Counted from the stretch's first letter, positions 44,034 to 53,345 are shown. The stretch: 64,000 nt of DNA from Niabella yanshanensis (GCF_034424215.1 NZ_CP139960.1:806001-870000), one strand, 5' to 3'. Numbers and translations: made by a program. Notes: generated from the letters alone by a model not told the origin.

Positions 44034-46136
44034 CTACGCAGGCGTATTTTCCTTTACCACGATCAAATCACTTAACTCAACCTGCATGGGCAGCAAACCA
44101 ATTTTTACCACGGCTCGTTTGCCCTTTATTTCCAGCACCTCTCCTACCTGGTGGTTGCGTTTCATTTTTACCTTGTCACCTACTTTAATATCACCACCCA
44201 CTTCACTATACTTACTCTCCAGCTTCTTCTGCATTTTGCTGGCCTTTTTACTTTCAGGCCGGTTAAACAGCAGGGCAGCCATTTGTTTGATCAGTTTTTG
44301 TTTATCTTCCTCCTTCTTCCACTCTATCGTTATCTGCTTCAGTTTACGCTCCATATCCTTCACATAGGTAATACGGTCTTCGCTTATTTTATTCTGTTCC
44401 CGTAGCACCGCCACCTGCTGCTTATGGCGCTCCTTATCCATTACCTGCTGCATTTCTTTTTGCAGGCGCTCGTTTTCTTTGATCAGCCGCTCCAGCTCCT
44501 TATCTTTTTTAGCGATATCTCTCAAGTCCTGCTCGGTACGGTTCAATAGCTTGTCCAGCCGGTATTGATCTTCTTCTACCAGTCCGCGGGCTTTTTCGAT
44601 CAGTCTTTTTTCCAACCCAATACGTTCCGCGATAGAGAAAGTATAGGAGCTTCCCGGTTTACCCACTATGAGCTGGTATTGAGGCTGCAGTCTTTTTTCG
44701 TCAAACGCCATTGCCCCGTTTACAATGCCTGCTGTTTTGCCCGCCATTACTTTCAGGTTCAGGTAGTGCGTGGTTACTACACCAAACGAGTGTTTCCGTA
44801 AAAGCTCCAGCAATATCACTTCAGCAAAAGCGCCACCGAGGTTAGGGTCGCTACCGCTACCCAGCTCATCAATAAAGAACAAAGTTTTTCCATTAGCATT
44901 TTCCATAAAATGCTTCATGTGAATCAGGTGACTACTGTAAGTACTCAACTCAAATTCCAGGCTTTGGGTATCGCCAATATGGATCATCAGTTGTTTAAAA
45001 ATACCAAACTCGCTTGACGGGTGTACGGGCACCAGTAAACCACTCTGCAGCATCATTTGCAACAAACCAATGGTTTTCATGGTTACCGTTTTACCACCTG
45101 CATTTGGTCCGCTGATCACGAGAATCCGCCTGGTTTCATCCAGGCTGATCGAAACCGGGATCGTTGGTTTATCGGCTCTCTTATTATATAAGTATAAAAG
45201 CGGGTGATAAGCATTGACCAGGTGCACAAAAGCTTTATCATGTACAATCGGGTATTCACCATTGACATCAACTGCAAACTTTGCCTTGGCTCTTGCAAAA
45301 TCATATTCTCCCACTATCGTATGATAAACATCCAGGAGGTCGGCATATTTCGATAGCCTGGAGGTTAGCTGCCGTAATATGCGGTACACTTCTTTACGCT
45401 CCTGGTTTTCCAGGTCGCTGATCTCGTTGTTCAGGTGCATGGTGTCCTCTGGCTCAATAAAAGCCGTTTTACGGCTGTCACTTTCGCCATGCAAAATCCC
45501 CTTAACAGTTCTCTTATGTTCAGAAAAAACGGCCAGTACCCTGCGGCCATTCATAAAGCTTTCCTCTATTTCGGCCAGGTATCCCTGTTTATTCAGTTTA
45601 GATATGATACGGTCGAATATCTTCCTTAACTCTGTTCTTTTTCGATAAAGGCTCAACCTGATATCTTTTAATTCTTCTGATGCCGTATCTTTTACATTTC
45701 CCTGGTCGTCGATTACTTCATCAATCAGCTCAACAATAGCTTTTTCATAATAAGTAGGCCGTACTATTTCGTACAATCCGGAGTAAGCGCCTTTACGCTC
45801 ATCGTTGAACCAACGGAATATTTTTTCAATGCTTTCAGCCAGCTTACGGATCTGTATGAGGTCTTCGCCCTGCAAAACAGCGCCCGAAATAGATAAAAGC
45901 TTTAATTCCTTCGCAAGATTTAAGATATAGTCGTTGGGAAAATAAATGCCATTGATCAACAGTTGCTTAAACTCATGTGACTGTCTTAACTCTGCATCTA
46001 CAAATTTTTTATGGGTATGAATGCGCAGCTGGCTTGCCTTTTCCTGCGCAAAATTACTCTGGCAATGCGTTACCAAAAGTTCTTTCACCTTCTCAAACTC
46101 TAACTGTAACGCCGCCGATTCGGGGTATAATTTCAT
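44034..46136 (-). CDS. mutS2: MutS2-family ATPase without Smr domain
   Basis: 700 residues. Long coiled clamp region (ELKDIRLSLYRKRTELRKIF, EESFMNGRRVLAVFSEHKRT) then ATPase: Walker A ISGPNAGGKTVTMKTIG, Walker B LFFIDELGSGSDP, and the H-loop VVTTHYLNLK. The C-terminal basic coiled coil (LERLIKENERLQKEMQQVMD) ends with a small beta domain (KVGDKVKMKRNHQVGEVLEI). The usual C-terminal Smr nuclease domain is absent, as in several Bacteroidota. MutS2 suppresses recombination or rescues stalled ribosomes; without Smr the nicking step would need another factor. Confidence 0.9.
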   Translation of the reverse strand: MKLYPESAALQLEFEKVKELLVTHCQSNFAQEKASQLRIHTHKKFVDAELRQSHEFKQLLINGIYFPNDYILNLAKELKLLSISGAVLQGEDLIQIRKLAESIEKIFRWFNDERKGAYSGLYEIVRPTYYEKAIVELIDEVIDDQGNVKDTASEELKDIRLSLYRKRTELRKIFDRIISKLNKQGYLAEIEESFMNGRRVLAVFSEHKRTVKGILHGESDSRKTAFIEPEDTMHLNNEISDLENQERKEVYRILRQLTSRLSKYADLLDVYHTIVGEYDFARAKAKFAVDVNGEYPIVHDKAFVHLVNAYHPLLYLYNKRADKPTIPVSISLDETRRILVISGPNAGGKTVTMKTIGLLQMMLQSGLLVPVHPSSEFGIFKQLMIHIGDTQSLEFELSTYSSHLIHMKHFMENANGKTLFFIDELGSGSDPNLGGAFAEVILLELLRKHSFGVVTTHYLNLKVMAGKTAGIVNGAMAFDEKRLQPQYQLIVGKPGSSYTFSIAERIGLEKRLIEKARGLVEEDQYRLDKLLNRTEQDLRDIAKKDKELERLIKENERLQKEMQQVMDKERHKQQVAVLREQNKISEDRITYVKDMERKLKQITIEWKKEEDKQKLIKQMAALLFNRPESKKASKMQKKLESKYSEVGGDIKVGDKVKMKRNHQVGEVLEIKGKRAVVKIGLLPMQVELSDLIVVKENTPA

Positions 46137-46310
46137 GTGATTTTCCTCGTAAAACCAGCAAAATTACAGCATTAATTGCTGCAATTCATTTTTCACTGTT
46201 AGTAAGCAACGATAATTTGATATCGAACAGGGTTTAAAAAGGCTTTAACAATCAGTAGCAAACCACAATAAACTTTTACACGTACGTATTGTTAGATTAA
46301 AAATAAAACA

Positions 46311-46979
46311 ATGCACAAAATTCTTTTGCCGGCTCTTTTGACTATCTTAACTGCCTTTAGCGCCTGTGCGCAGAAGAAAAACAGTAAATTGGAATCTGTT
46401 CAATTTACCGGCCCGGAAAATAAAAAATCAATAATGGAAAATAAGAAAGACACAGCCACTTTTGCGAACGGCTGTTTTTGGTGTACGGAAGCCATTTTTC
46501 AGGATGTAAATGGCGTGGAGAAAGTAACCAGTGGTTATACGGATGGGGATACCAAGAACCCGACCTACGAAGAAGTTTGCAGCGGCAATACCGGATTTGC
46601 AGAAGCCCTGCAGATCGTTTATGATCCCGCTGTAGTTTCTTTTGACGAATTATTAGAGATTTTTTGGAAGACTCATGATCCTACCACGCTGAATCGCCAG
46701 GGAAATGATGTAGGTACACAATACAGAAGTGGTGTTTATTATCACAATGATAATCAAAGGGAAAAGGCAGAATACTATAAAAATGCTTTAGACAAAAGTG
46801 GTGCTTTCAACGACCCGATCGTAACTGAGATTAAGGCATTTCGCCATTTTTATGCGGCGGAGGACTATCACCAGGGTTATTTTAACGGCAATGAGAATAA
46901 AAACCCTTATTGCAAAGTGGTAATACGACCCAAAGTGGATAAATTTAAAATTGCTTTTAAAGATAAATTGAAAAAATAA
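46311..46979 (+). CDS. msrA: peptide-methionine (S)-S-oxide reductase MsrA, lipoprotein form
   Basis: 222 residues; reduces methionine-S-sulfoxide in proteins. Catalytic GCFWC at 54-58, with EVCSGNTGFAEALQIVYDP and GNDVGTQYRSGVYYHN. The N-terminal signal ends with FSACAQ (lipobox, Cys 19), so the enzyme is anchored outside the cytoplasm. The spacer after the lipid Cys is Lys/Ser-rich. No MsrB is fused or adjacent. A terminator follows. Confidence 0.95.
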   Translation: MHKILLPALLTILTAFSACAQKKNSKLESVQFTGPENKKSIMENKKDTATFANGCFWCTEAIFQDVNGVEKVTSGYTDGDTKNPTYEEVCSGNTGFAEALQIVYDPAVVSFDELLEIFWKTHDPTTLNRQGNDVGTQYRSGVYYHNDNQREKAEYYKNALDKSGAFNDPIVTEIKAFRHFYAAEDYHQGYFNGNENKNPYCKVVIRPKVDKFKIAFKDKLKK

Positions 46980-47034
46980 CAAGTTAGGCTTGGTTTTTGT
47001 TTTAATATTTTTACGGAGCAAGAAGGACAAATAT

Positions 47035-47070
47035 AAAAACCTCACAGGGCAACAACTTGTGAGGTTTTTT
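47035..47070 (+). terminator. terminator of msrA
   Basis: AAAAACCTCACA pairs with TGTGAGGTTTTT (47058-47069) around an 11-base loop; T run at the end. Confidence 0.88.
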
Positions 47071-47237
47071 ATTTGGTTATCAATAATAAACATGTTTAAT
47101 CTATTATTTTAGTTGATATAAAGCTTATAAATACAGGTATTGAAAGCTTAGTTTGGAGATGCATGAAATTAAGATATTTTAATCCCCCTTATCATATAAT
47201 CGGCGTATCTTGCGGCCCCTTTCAAATTTTTTAAGCT

Positions 47238-48278
47238 ATGTTGGATTTAAAAAATTTCGATCAAAATGCAGTTAGCAACCCGGAAAACAATGTGTTTGGG
47301 TTACCCAGTACTGAAGAAAATGCTGATCTGATTGTCATCAGTGTACCCTGGGAAGTAACCGTAAGTTATGGATCGGGTACAGCAAAAGCTCCGGAAGCTA
47401 TTTGCAGAGCCAGTCTCCAGGTAGACCTGTACGACCCTCAGTTTCCGGATGCCTGGAAAAGAGGTTTCTACCTGACGCCCACCGATAAACAGTTACAATT
47501 AAAAAGCGCTTACCTGAGAAGAGAAGCCGAATTGTATATTGATTATATTTCCCGTGGCGAAGAGCTAAAGGCCAACCAGTTCATGTGTAAATCGATCCGC
47601 GAAGTAAATGAAGGCGGTGAATATCTTAATGACTGGGTGTACCAACAGGCAAAAACGCATTTAAAGAACAAAAAGCTGGTAGGGCTTCTGGGCGGGGACC
47701 ATAGCACTCCGTTCGGGTTATACAAAGCATTGGCAGAGCAACATGATGAATATGGAATCCTGCAAATAGATGCTCATTGTGACCTGAAGAAAGCCTATGA
47801 AGGATTCAAATATTCACACGCCAGCATTATGTATAATGCGCTGAACGAAATCCCCCAGATTAAAACCATCACCCAGGTTGGCGTGCGGGATATGAGCCAG
47901 GACGAATGGGAATTTATTCAGAACAGCAATGGAAGGGTTATTCCTTATTTTGACCAGGATATTAAAGAAAGACAATTTGGCGGTGACACTTTCAGGGAAA
48001 TTGCCGCCGAAATAATCAACAGCCTTCCGCAAAAAGTACATATCAGCTTTGACATTGACGGCCTCGATCCGAAGCTCTGCCCCAACACCGGCACACCGGT
48101 TCCGGGTGGATTTGAATTAGACCGCATGTTTTACCTGTTTCATGAAATACTTAAAAGCGGTCGTAAAGTCATCGGCTTTGATTTGGTTGAAGTAGGCGTT
48201 GGCGACACCGAGTGGAACGCCAATGTAGGAGCAAGAGCTTTATTTAAACTTTGTAATGCATTAATAACGAGCAATTAA
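47238..48278 (+). CDS. arginase / agmatinase-family ureohydrolase
   Basis: 346 residues, cytoplasmic. Manganese ligands are seen in LGGDHSTPFGLY, QIDAHCDLKKAYEG and ISFDIDGLDPKLCP, with NTGTPVPGG after. The motif around the second site (DAHCD, then YSHASIMY) is that of the Bacteroidota arginase/agmatinase group. Which guanidino compound is cut (arginine, agmatine or formiminoglutamate) cannot be told from sequence. Followed after 50 bases by a membrane protein gene. Confidence 0.9.
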   Translation: MLDLKNFDQNAVSNPENNVFGLPSTEENADLIVISVPWEVTVSYGSGTAKAPEAICRASLQVDLYDPQFPDAWKRGFYLTPTDKQLQLKSAYLRREAELYIDYISRGEELKANQFMCKSIREVNEGGEYLNDWVYQQAKTHLKNKKLVGLLGGDHSTPFGLYKALAEQHDEYGILQIDAHCDLKKAYEGFKYSHASIMYNALNEIPQIKTITQVGVRDMSQDEWEFIQNSNGRVIPYFDQDIKERQFGGDTFREIAAEIINSLPQKVHISFDIDGLDPKLCPNTGTPVPGGFELDRMFYLFHEILKSGRKVIGFDLVEVGVGDTEWNANVGARALFKLCNALITSN

Positions 48279-48328
48279 CTGAATTTTATCTTAAATTTAA
48301 TTTTAAAATATAATCGGAAAATATTTCA

Positions 48329-48868
48329 TTGTCTAATTATCAATTTATTATCCCCAACAAAAAACTGGTTACCTACCAGGTCTTTTCTTACGCCATCATT
48401 TTGTTGAATATAGCCGGCTTATACCTGCTTAATCCACAACAGGAATCATGGAGTTGGGGTATTTACCTTTTATTACTGCTCCTTTCAGCTTTTAGGGCAA
48501 TCGGGGACTACAGGGCCTATAAGAGTAAGCGAAGTCTGAAATCCAATGTTTTGCTATTAGTCATCATTGCGCTTTTCTGGAGCCGTACGGAATACAACAT
48601 GGGCATCTGGATCAATTTACTACTGGCAGGTTTATATTTCATTTCAACCCGGAAGCTGACCATAGTAGTATCGGAAGACGGTGTTAACTATCCTGCATTT
48701 CCGGCTAAAAATATTCAGTGGTCCGAAATCAGCAACCTGATTCTCAAAGACGATATCCTCACCATCGATCTGAAAAATAACAAAATTTACCAGCATCAAA
48801 TAGAATATACAGGTAATGTGGTAAATGAGCAGGAATTTAACGACTTTTGCAGGACGCGATTAGTTTAA
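48329..48868 (+). CDS. unknown membrane protein (TTG start)
   Basis: 179 residues. TTG at 48329 is the most upstream good start and no ATG precedes it. About four hydrophobic segments (VFSYAIILLNIAGLYLL, WGIYLLLLLLSAFRAIG, SNVLLLVIIALFW, WINLLLAGLYFI) are followed by a cytoplasmic PH-like beta tail (LTIVVSEDGVNYPAFPAKNI, ISNLILKDDILTIDLKNNKI). This membrane-plus-PH pattern is seen in small Bacteroidota proteins of unknown role. Position suggests co-transcription with the ureohydrolase. Confidence 0.65.
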   Translation: MSNYQFIIPNKKLVTYQVFSYAIILLNIAGLYLLNPQQESWSWGIYLLLLLLSAFRAIGDYRAYKSKRSLKSNVLLLVIIALFWSRTEYNMGIWINLLLAGLYFISTRKLTIVVSEDGVNYPAFPAKNIQWSEISNLILKDDILTIDLKNNKIYQHQIEYTGNVVNEQEFNDFCRTRLV

Positions 48869-48920
48869 CAGATGATAGTTCGCGGTTGACAGTACTGCTG
48901 TCATCTGTCACCTGCCATCA
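48869..48920. repeat. inverted-repeat intergenic element, copy 2 (TGACAGTTGACAG family)
   Basis: ACAGATGATAGTT ... GTTGACAGTA ... CTGTCATCTGTCACCTGCCA, related to the reverse complement of 35872-35922. It lies immediately before the TTG start at 48935, as copy 1 lies before the ATG at 35938. Confidence 0.65.
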
Positions 48921-48934
48921 TTAAAATAGAGTAA

Positions 48935-50245
48935 TTGAAACATAACAGCCTCACATCATCCCCCTATATTTTATATTCCGACGGAAAGGGCAATATTTTC
49001 GAGGACACATCCTTATACGTTACCGGCCGTACCGGCTGGGATGCCATGCCTGTTCCTGAAGATGAATGGATTGAGCTACCCGATGGCGGCTCCCTGTATG
49101 AGCTTCCCGGTCGCAGGGGAATTGGTATTGATGTAGAAACAGGCGACATGAGGCTTTGTGAAAAAGGCTGGGCTGTGGCGGCTTTTATACCACCGGCACA
49201 TACAGGCTTTTATTTATCGGCGTATGAGACAGCACCTGACGCACCCACCCTTCCGCTTTTCTGCTACACAGCTGTAGGTTGGCAGGACGACAAGTTTTAT
49301 GTTCCTGCCATGCGTATCGAACAGGACATCCGGCAGGAATGTAGTGGTTTCAACACCGAGAAAGTAGAATCTGGCGTAGAACAATTGATTAGCGCTTACC
49401 CCCATAACCGGCTGGTGAAGCACCTGGCTGAGAATTGTGCATTAACTTACCATTGCCCGGCTGCCCGTAACTATTTTATGGGAAGATGGGAATGCCCGGT
49501 ACCCGCATCACCCGCTTGCAACGCTAATTGTGTAGGATGTATTTCGCTGCAACCCGATGAGGAAACAATCGTCTCCACGCAGGACCGCCTTAAATTCAAG
49601 CCTTCGGTAGAAGAAATTGTAGAATTCACCGTTCCCCACCTTCAAACCGCTCCTTTCCCATTGATCAGTTTTGGACAGGGCTGCGAAGGCGAACCGCTCT
49701 TAATGTGGGAGACCATCGAAAAAGCTATTATTGAAATAAGAAAGCATACGGATAAAGGCAGCATCAATATCAACACCAACGGGTCAAAACCTGATGCCGT
49801 AAAAAGACTATGCGAAGCCGGGCTCAACTCCATCAGGGTTAGTACCAACAGCGCCCGCAGAGAAGTGTACATGCCTTATTACCGTCCCAACAACTACGAG
49901 TTTGAGGACATTATCGAAAGCCTGAAAGTAGTGGACAGTTTTGGCGGCTGGACTTCGATCAATTACTTCGTATTCCCGGGTATGACGGATAGCATCGCTG
50001 AATATGAAGCGCTTCGTAAACTCATTAAAGTGACCAATTTGAAAATGATCCAGTGGCGTAATTTCAACATCGATCCGGACTGGTACCTGGGCAAGATCGG
50101 CGCTACCGATACCGGTGAATGCATGGGTGTACAACAGTTACTACAGGAAATACGTAACGAATTTCCTGATCTGAAATACGGCTACTTTAATCCGCCTATT
50201 GAAAGGATAAAAGGAAATTACGAGCTGGATTTTGCACATTGGTAG
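48935..50245 (+). CDS. radical SAM protein (TTG start)
   Basis: 436 residues. The 4Fe-4S/SAM motif is ACNANCVGC (CxxxCxxC, about 195-202) after a 190-residue N-terminal domain. ISFGQGCEGEPLL matches the glycine-rich SAM contact, and ININTNGSKPDAVKRLCEAG plus SIRVSTNSARREVYMPYYRP continue the barrel. TTG at 48935 fits the N terminus KHNSLTSSP. The exact reaction is unknown; the family is related to activating enzymes and peptide-modifying enzymes, but no substrate peptide is visible nearby. The end overlaps the open frame of the next gene by a few bases only if that gene's earlier start is used. Confidence 0.85.
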   Translation: MKHNSLTSSPYILYSDGKGNIFEDTSLYVTGRTGWDAMPVPEDEWIELPDGGSLYELPGRRGIGIDVETGDMRLCEKGWAVAAFIPPAHTGFYLSAYETAPDAPTLPLFCYTAVGWQDDKFYVPAMRIEQDIRQECSGFNTEKVESGVEQLISAYPHNRLVKHLAENCALTYHCPAARNYFMGRWECPVPASPACNANCVGCISLQPDEETIVSTQDRLKFKPSVEEIVEFTVPHLQTAPFPLISFGQGCEGEPLLMWETIEKAIIEIRKHTDKGSININTNGSKPDAVKRLCEAGLNSIRVSTNSARREVYMPYYRPNNYEFEDIIESLKVVDSFGGWTSINYFVFPGMTDSIAEYEALRKLIKVTNLKMIQWRNFNIDPDWYLGKIGATDTGECMGVQQLLQEIRNEFPDLKYGYFNPPIERIKGNYELDFAHW

Positions 50246-50294
50246 CATTTTTGAGGTATGGGATCATGCTGGTTTGAGCGCATCTTTTCAATTA

Positions 50295-50762
50295 ATGAAA
50301 TATCCGATATCCCAACTAATCATTTTAATTGCTTTTGCGGCCGCAAGCTGCCAAAGAAAATCAACCCCTGCTTCCAACACTGATGTAATTCTTAGCATCA
50401 GCACCGTTTGTGGCTGGTGCACTGGTGGCGATTCCCTGGTGATAAATGCCAGTCAATCCGTCTACCAATACTCGCCGTCCTGCGACCCTGCGCAGGCAGC
50501 AACAACAACTGCAGCTACTGATAAAAAAATTTGGAACGAGCTGTTATCGTTGTTCGACAAAACCCAATTTGAAAAAATTAACATCAACCTTTGCAACGTC
50601 TGCGCAGATGGTTGCGATGTGAGGGTAACCGTTAAAGACAAAAATTATATTCATTCTATTTCCTATGGCGGTAGTGACAACCAAGCCGTGTCCGCCGTCC
50701 GTCCTTTCCTCGAAAAACTGGAAGCGTTAAGCGCAGTTTACAAAAAGGAGTTTAAAAAATAA
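50295..50762 (+). CDS. small lipoprotein with two Cys pairs
   Basis: 155 residues from the ATG at 50295; earlier frame from 50232 is discarded. Signal with lipobox (AFAAASCQRK). A beta-rich body contains VCGWCTGGDS and NLCNVCADGCDV, five Cys that could form disulfides or bind metal. The pattern ISTVCGWCTGGDSLVI is compact and resembles small periplasmic lipoproteins, but no family is recognised. Twelve bases before the CAP gene, same strand. Confidence 0.6.
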   Translation: MKYPISQLIILIAFAAASCQRKSTPASNTDVILSISTVCGWCTGGDSLVINASQSVYQYSPSCDPAQAATTTAATDKKIWNELLSLFDKTQFEKININLCNVCADGCDVRVTVKDKNYIHSISYGGSDNQAVSAVRPFLEKLEALSAVYKKEFKK

Positions 50763-50774
50763 CAAAACCCCATT

Positions 50775-51263
50775 ATGAAATTCAGTACCCCTATCCTGTT
50801 TGTTGCCATTTTACTTACATCGCTGGGTTGTTCAACCGCACAATCTACCGGAGGAAAATCATCTTCCGTTAACCCGCGCGATTTGTTGCAGGCAGTTAAC
50901 AGGGTACGTAGTAAGGGTTGTAAATGCGGGGGAACTACAATGCCACCGGTAAAGCCTTTAAAATGGAATGACCGCCTGGAGTCGGCTGCCCAATCGCATA
51001 GCAATTATATGAGCAGCCGAAGAAAGCTGAGCCATACCGGCAACCGGAATTCAAACCCCGGTAGCCGTATTACTGCCGCAGGCTATAAATGGAACTTTTA
51101 TGCAGAAAATATTGCCATGGGACAACAAACCGTTGATGACGTCATGTATAGCTGGCTCAATAGTACCGGCCATTGTAAAAACATTATGAACCGCAATGCC
51201 ACCGAAATGGGTGCAGCCAAATCAGGAGCTTACTGGACACAGGTATTTGCAAATCCGCAATAA
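50775..51263 (+). CDS. CAP-domain (SCP/PR-1-like) lipoprotein
   Basis: 162 residues with lipobox (TSLGCSTA). CAP signature: LLQAVNRVRSKGCKC, PLKWNDRLESAAQSHSNYMS, KLSHTGNRNSNPGSRITAAG, AENIAMGQQTVDDVMYSWLN, STGHCKNIMNRNATEMGAAK. Conserved His and Glu of the CAP cleft are present. Secreted or envelope-bound, with unknown target. A Cys-rich loop (KGCKCGG) is extra. Probably co-transcribed with the preceding lipoprotein and the GH43 gene. Confidence 0.9.
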   Translation: MKFSTPILFVAILLTSLGCSTAQSTGGKSSSVNPRDLLQAVNRVRSKGCKCGGTTMPPVKPLKWNDRLESAAQSHSNYMSSRRKLSHTGNRNSNPGSRITAAGYKWNFYAENIAMGQQTVDDVMYSWLNSTGHCKNIMNRNATEMGAAKSGAYWTQVFANPQ

Positions 51264-51272
51264 TCGCAGCTT

Positions 51273-52169
51273 ATGCTTATTCCTGGAAACCCTATCATAC
51301 GCCATAAATATACCGCTGACCCCACAGCCCTGGTTTTTGATGGTAAGGTATATTTGTATACCGGTCATGATGAAGCGCCGGTTGGTACTGAAAGTTATGT
51401 AATGAATAAGTGGCTATGTTTTTCATCATCTGATCTATATAACTGGCAAGAGCATACCGATCTGTTAAAGGCAGCTGACTTCGATTGGGCCGAAGGCGGC
51501 GCGTTCGCAACAAAAATCATTGAGAAGGCGGGAAAATTTTATTGGTTTGTCTCAGTCAATCATAAAACCATAAAAGGCAGCGCTATTGGTGTTGCCGTCT
51601 CCGATTATCCCACCGGGAAATTTACAGATGCAATCAACAGTGCCCTGATCACCCGCGATATGCTGCCGGCCACTGATAATCTTAAAATCAACCTGGATCC
51701 CTCGGTGATCATTGATGAGGATGGCAGCGCCTATATTTTTTGGGGAAATAAAACCTGCCATTATGCAAAGCTTGGTGAAAACATGACAAGCCTTGCCAGT
51801 GAAATAAAACAAGTGTCGCTGCCTGACTTTGAAGAAGGCGCTCACATCCATAAACGTAATGGCTGGTATTATCTGTCTTATGGATATGGCATGCCAGAAA
51901 AAGTAGCTTATGCCATGAGCAGAAGTATTCACGGCCCATGGGTTTTCAAAGGGATTTTAAACGAGATCGCCGGAAATTGCGAAACAAACAGGCCCTGTAT
52001 CATTGATTTTAAAAATCACTCCTATTTTTTCTATCATAATGGTGCGTTGAAAAACGGGGGGAGCCATAGGAGGTCCGTTTGTGTAGACAACCTGTTTTAC
52101 AATACAGATGACACTATAAGAAGAGTGATCATGACCACGGAGGGTCCTGCACTGGCTGAACAATCATAA
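51273..52169 (+). CDS. GH43-like glycoside hydrolase
   Basis: 298 residues with no signal peptide, so probably cytoplasmic. Five-bladed propeller features: HKYTADPTALVFDGKVYLYT (catalytic-base Asp), WAEGGAFATKIIEKAGKFYW, NLDPSVIIDEDGSAYIFWGN (pKa-modulating Asp), and FEEGAHIHKRNGWYYLSYGY (acid Glu). Typical products are arabinose or xylose; substrate unknown. The last 6 bases overlap the convergent JetD-like gene. Confidence 0.9.
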   Translation: MLIPGNPIIRHKYTADPTALVFDGKVYLYTGHDEAPVGTESYVMNKWLCFSSSDLYNWQEHTDLLKAADFDWAEGGAFATKIIEKAGKFYWFVSVNHKTIKGSAIGVAVSDYPTGKFTDAINSALITRDMLPATDNLKINLDPSVIIDEDGSAYIFWGNKTCHYAKLGENMTSLASEIKQVSLPDFEEGAHIHKRNGWYYLSYGYGMPEKVAYAMSRSIHGPWVFKGILNEIAGNCETNRPCIIDFKNHSYFFYHNGALKNGGSHRRSVCVDNLFYNTDDTIRRVIMTTEGPALAEQS

Positions 52170-53345
52170 ATAAAGTAACCGGTCTGTTATATAATCCTGC
52201 CTGATCCGTTCCTGTTCTAACCTTCCGTTATGATGCTTCAATATATTGAAAGCCGCCTGCTCCTCCTTTGTCAAAAAAGGCAGTAAACCTGTTTTGTATA
52301 CAGCCTCCTGCTTTACCAACTCTACGGCATGACTAATTAACGTGTGCTCGTCCATAAACACGCTGGATACATGGGGGTAACAGGCTCTCATTCCGTTCAG
52401 CATTTTATATCCATCTTCATCCAGGTCGCCCCAGTAGTAAATTTTTGCAGTGTTGAAAAAATGGATATCTCTTAGCTGGCTTATTGCATAACCTTTACTA
52501 AACAATGCTATCGCATTTTTCCTGGGTGGGACCAGGTATAGGTTGGTTTCGTTTTCCACCAGCCACACTTCATTGATCGTCCACCTCACTTGCCTCAGCC
52601 ACTCAGCCGTAACACCCGTAAATTCCATCCCATGCATTAATTGTTGAGACATATCCTTATCCAGCCATCGAACCGTATAAAGGAGCGGTTTGGATTTTAA
52701 GTCTAAAGCCCGCTCGAGGTTTATACTGTCAGCAACCAATTTACCCGGTGCAATAAATTTTAGCAGCGATAAGATTAATGATTGGTGCTTTTCCATAAAC
52801 TTGGTGTGAACCGGTACCGGTATACTCCTTACATAATAACCGGTTACATCATGAACCAGTAAATAATCTACAACCTGCTGTATATCCTTCCAGGCTTCCT
52901 TGAAATTTAATACCCGGGCCGGCCTTTCCGCCAAAAACAATCTCACCTCCGGCCTCCATTTCAATAGAAAGCTGAGCTGATTTTTAAACGCAATAACCTC
53001 CTGTTCCTTTTGTATAAGATACAAAAAATCATCTTCTGTTTCTACTATTATTTTAGATACCCATTTTTGCCTGCCCACAATCTTACTATTCCAATCCGTC
53101 CATTCAATGCTCCATCCCCGTTTGGTTTCACTCTTTTCATTTTGCAGGAATAAAGAAACAATCTTCTGTAGATCAGCCATAGTAGCAGGCTTCGCTTTTT
53201 CACCTCTAAGTATAATTGGGCTAAAAGGCTCCCCTAATATAGTTGTTGTAAGATAAGATTTATAAAAACGTTCAAGTTGTTGCCGGAAGGCTGCTATCAT
53301 AACAAGAAATTGCTTTTTGAAATATTGTCTTAAAGATAGCAACAT
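52164..53345 (-). CDS. lone JetD-like (Wadjet nuclease subunit) protein, DUF3322/DUF2220 type
   Basis: 393 residues; an ATG at 53300 (MIAAFRQQLERFYKSYL) would give 378 residues and may be the true start. The C-terminal IYYWGDLDEDGYKMLNGMRA, then YPHVSSVFMDEHTL and LPFLTKEEQAAF, is the TOPRIM-like signature of JetD, the plasmid-cutting subunit of the Wadjet defence system; the Asp residues of GDLDEDG would be metal ligands. The N-terminal half (TTTILGEPFSPIILRGEKAK, WTDWNSKIVGRQKW) fits DUF3322. No SMC-like JetC, JetA or JetB gene is near. Confidence 0.8.
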   Translation of the reverse strand: MLLSLRQYFKKQFLVMIAAFRQQLERFYKSYLTTTILGEPFSPIILRGEKAKPATMADLQKIVSLFLQNEKSETKRGWSIEWTDWNSKIVGRQKWVSKIIVETEDDFLYLIQKEQEVIAFKNQLSFLLKWRPEVRLFLAERPARVLNFKEAWKDIQQVVDYLLVHDVTGYYVRSIPVPVHTKFMEKHQSLILSLLKFIAPGKLVADSINLERALDLKSKPLLYTVRWLDKDMSQQLMHGMEFTGVTAEWLRQVRWTINEVWLVENETNLYLVPPRKNAIALFSKGYAISQLRDIHFFNTAKIYYWGDLDEDGYKMLNGMRACYPHVSSVFMDEHTLISHAVELVKQEAVYKTGLLPFLTKEEQAAFNILKHHNGRLEQERIRQDYITDRLLYL

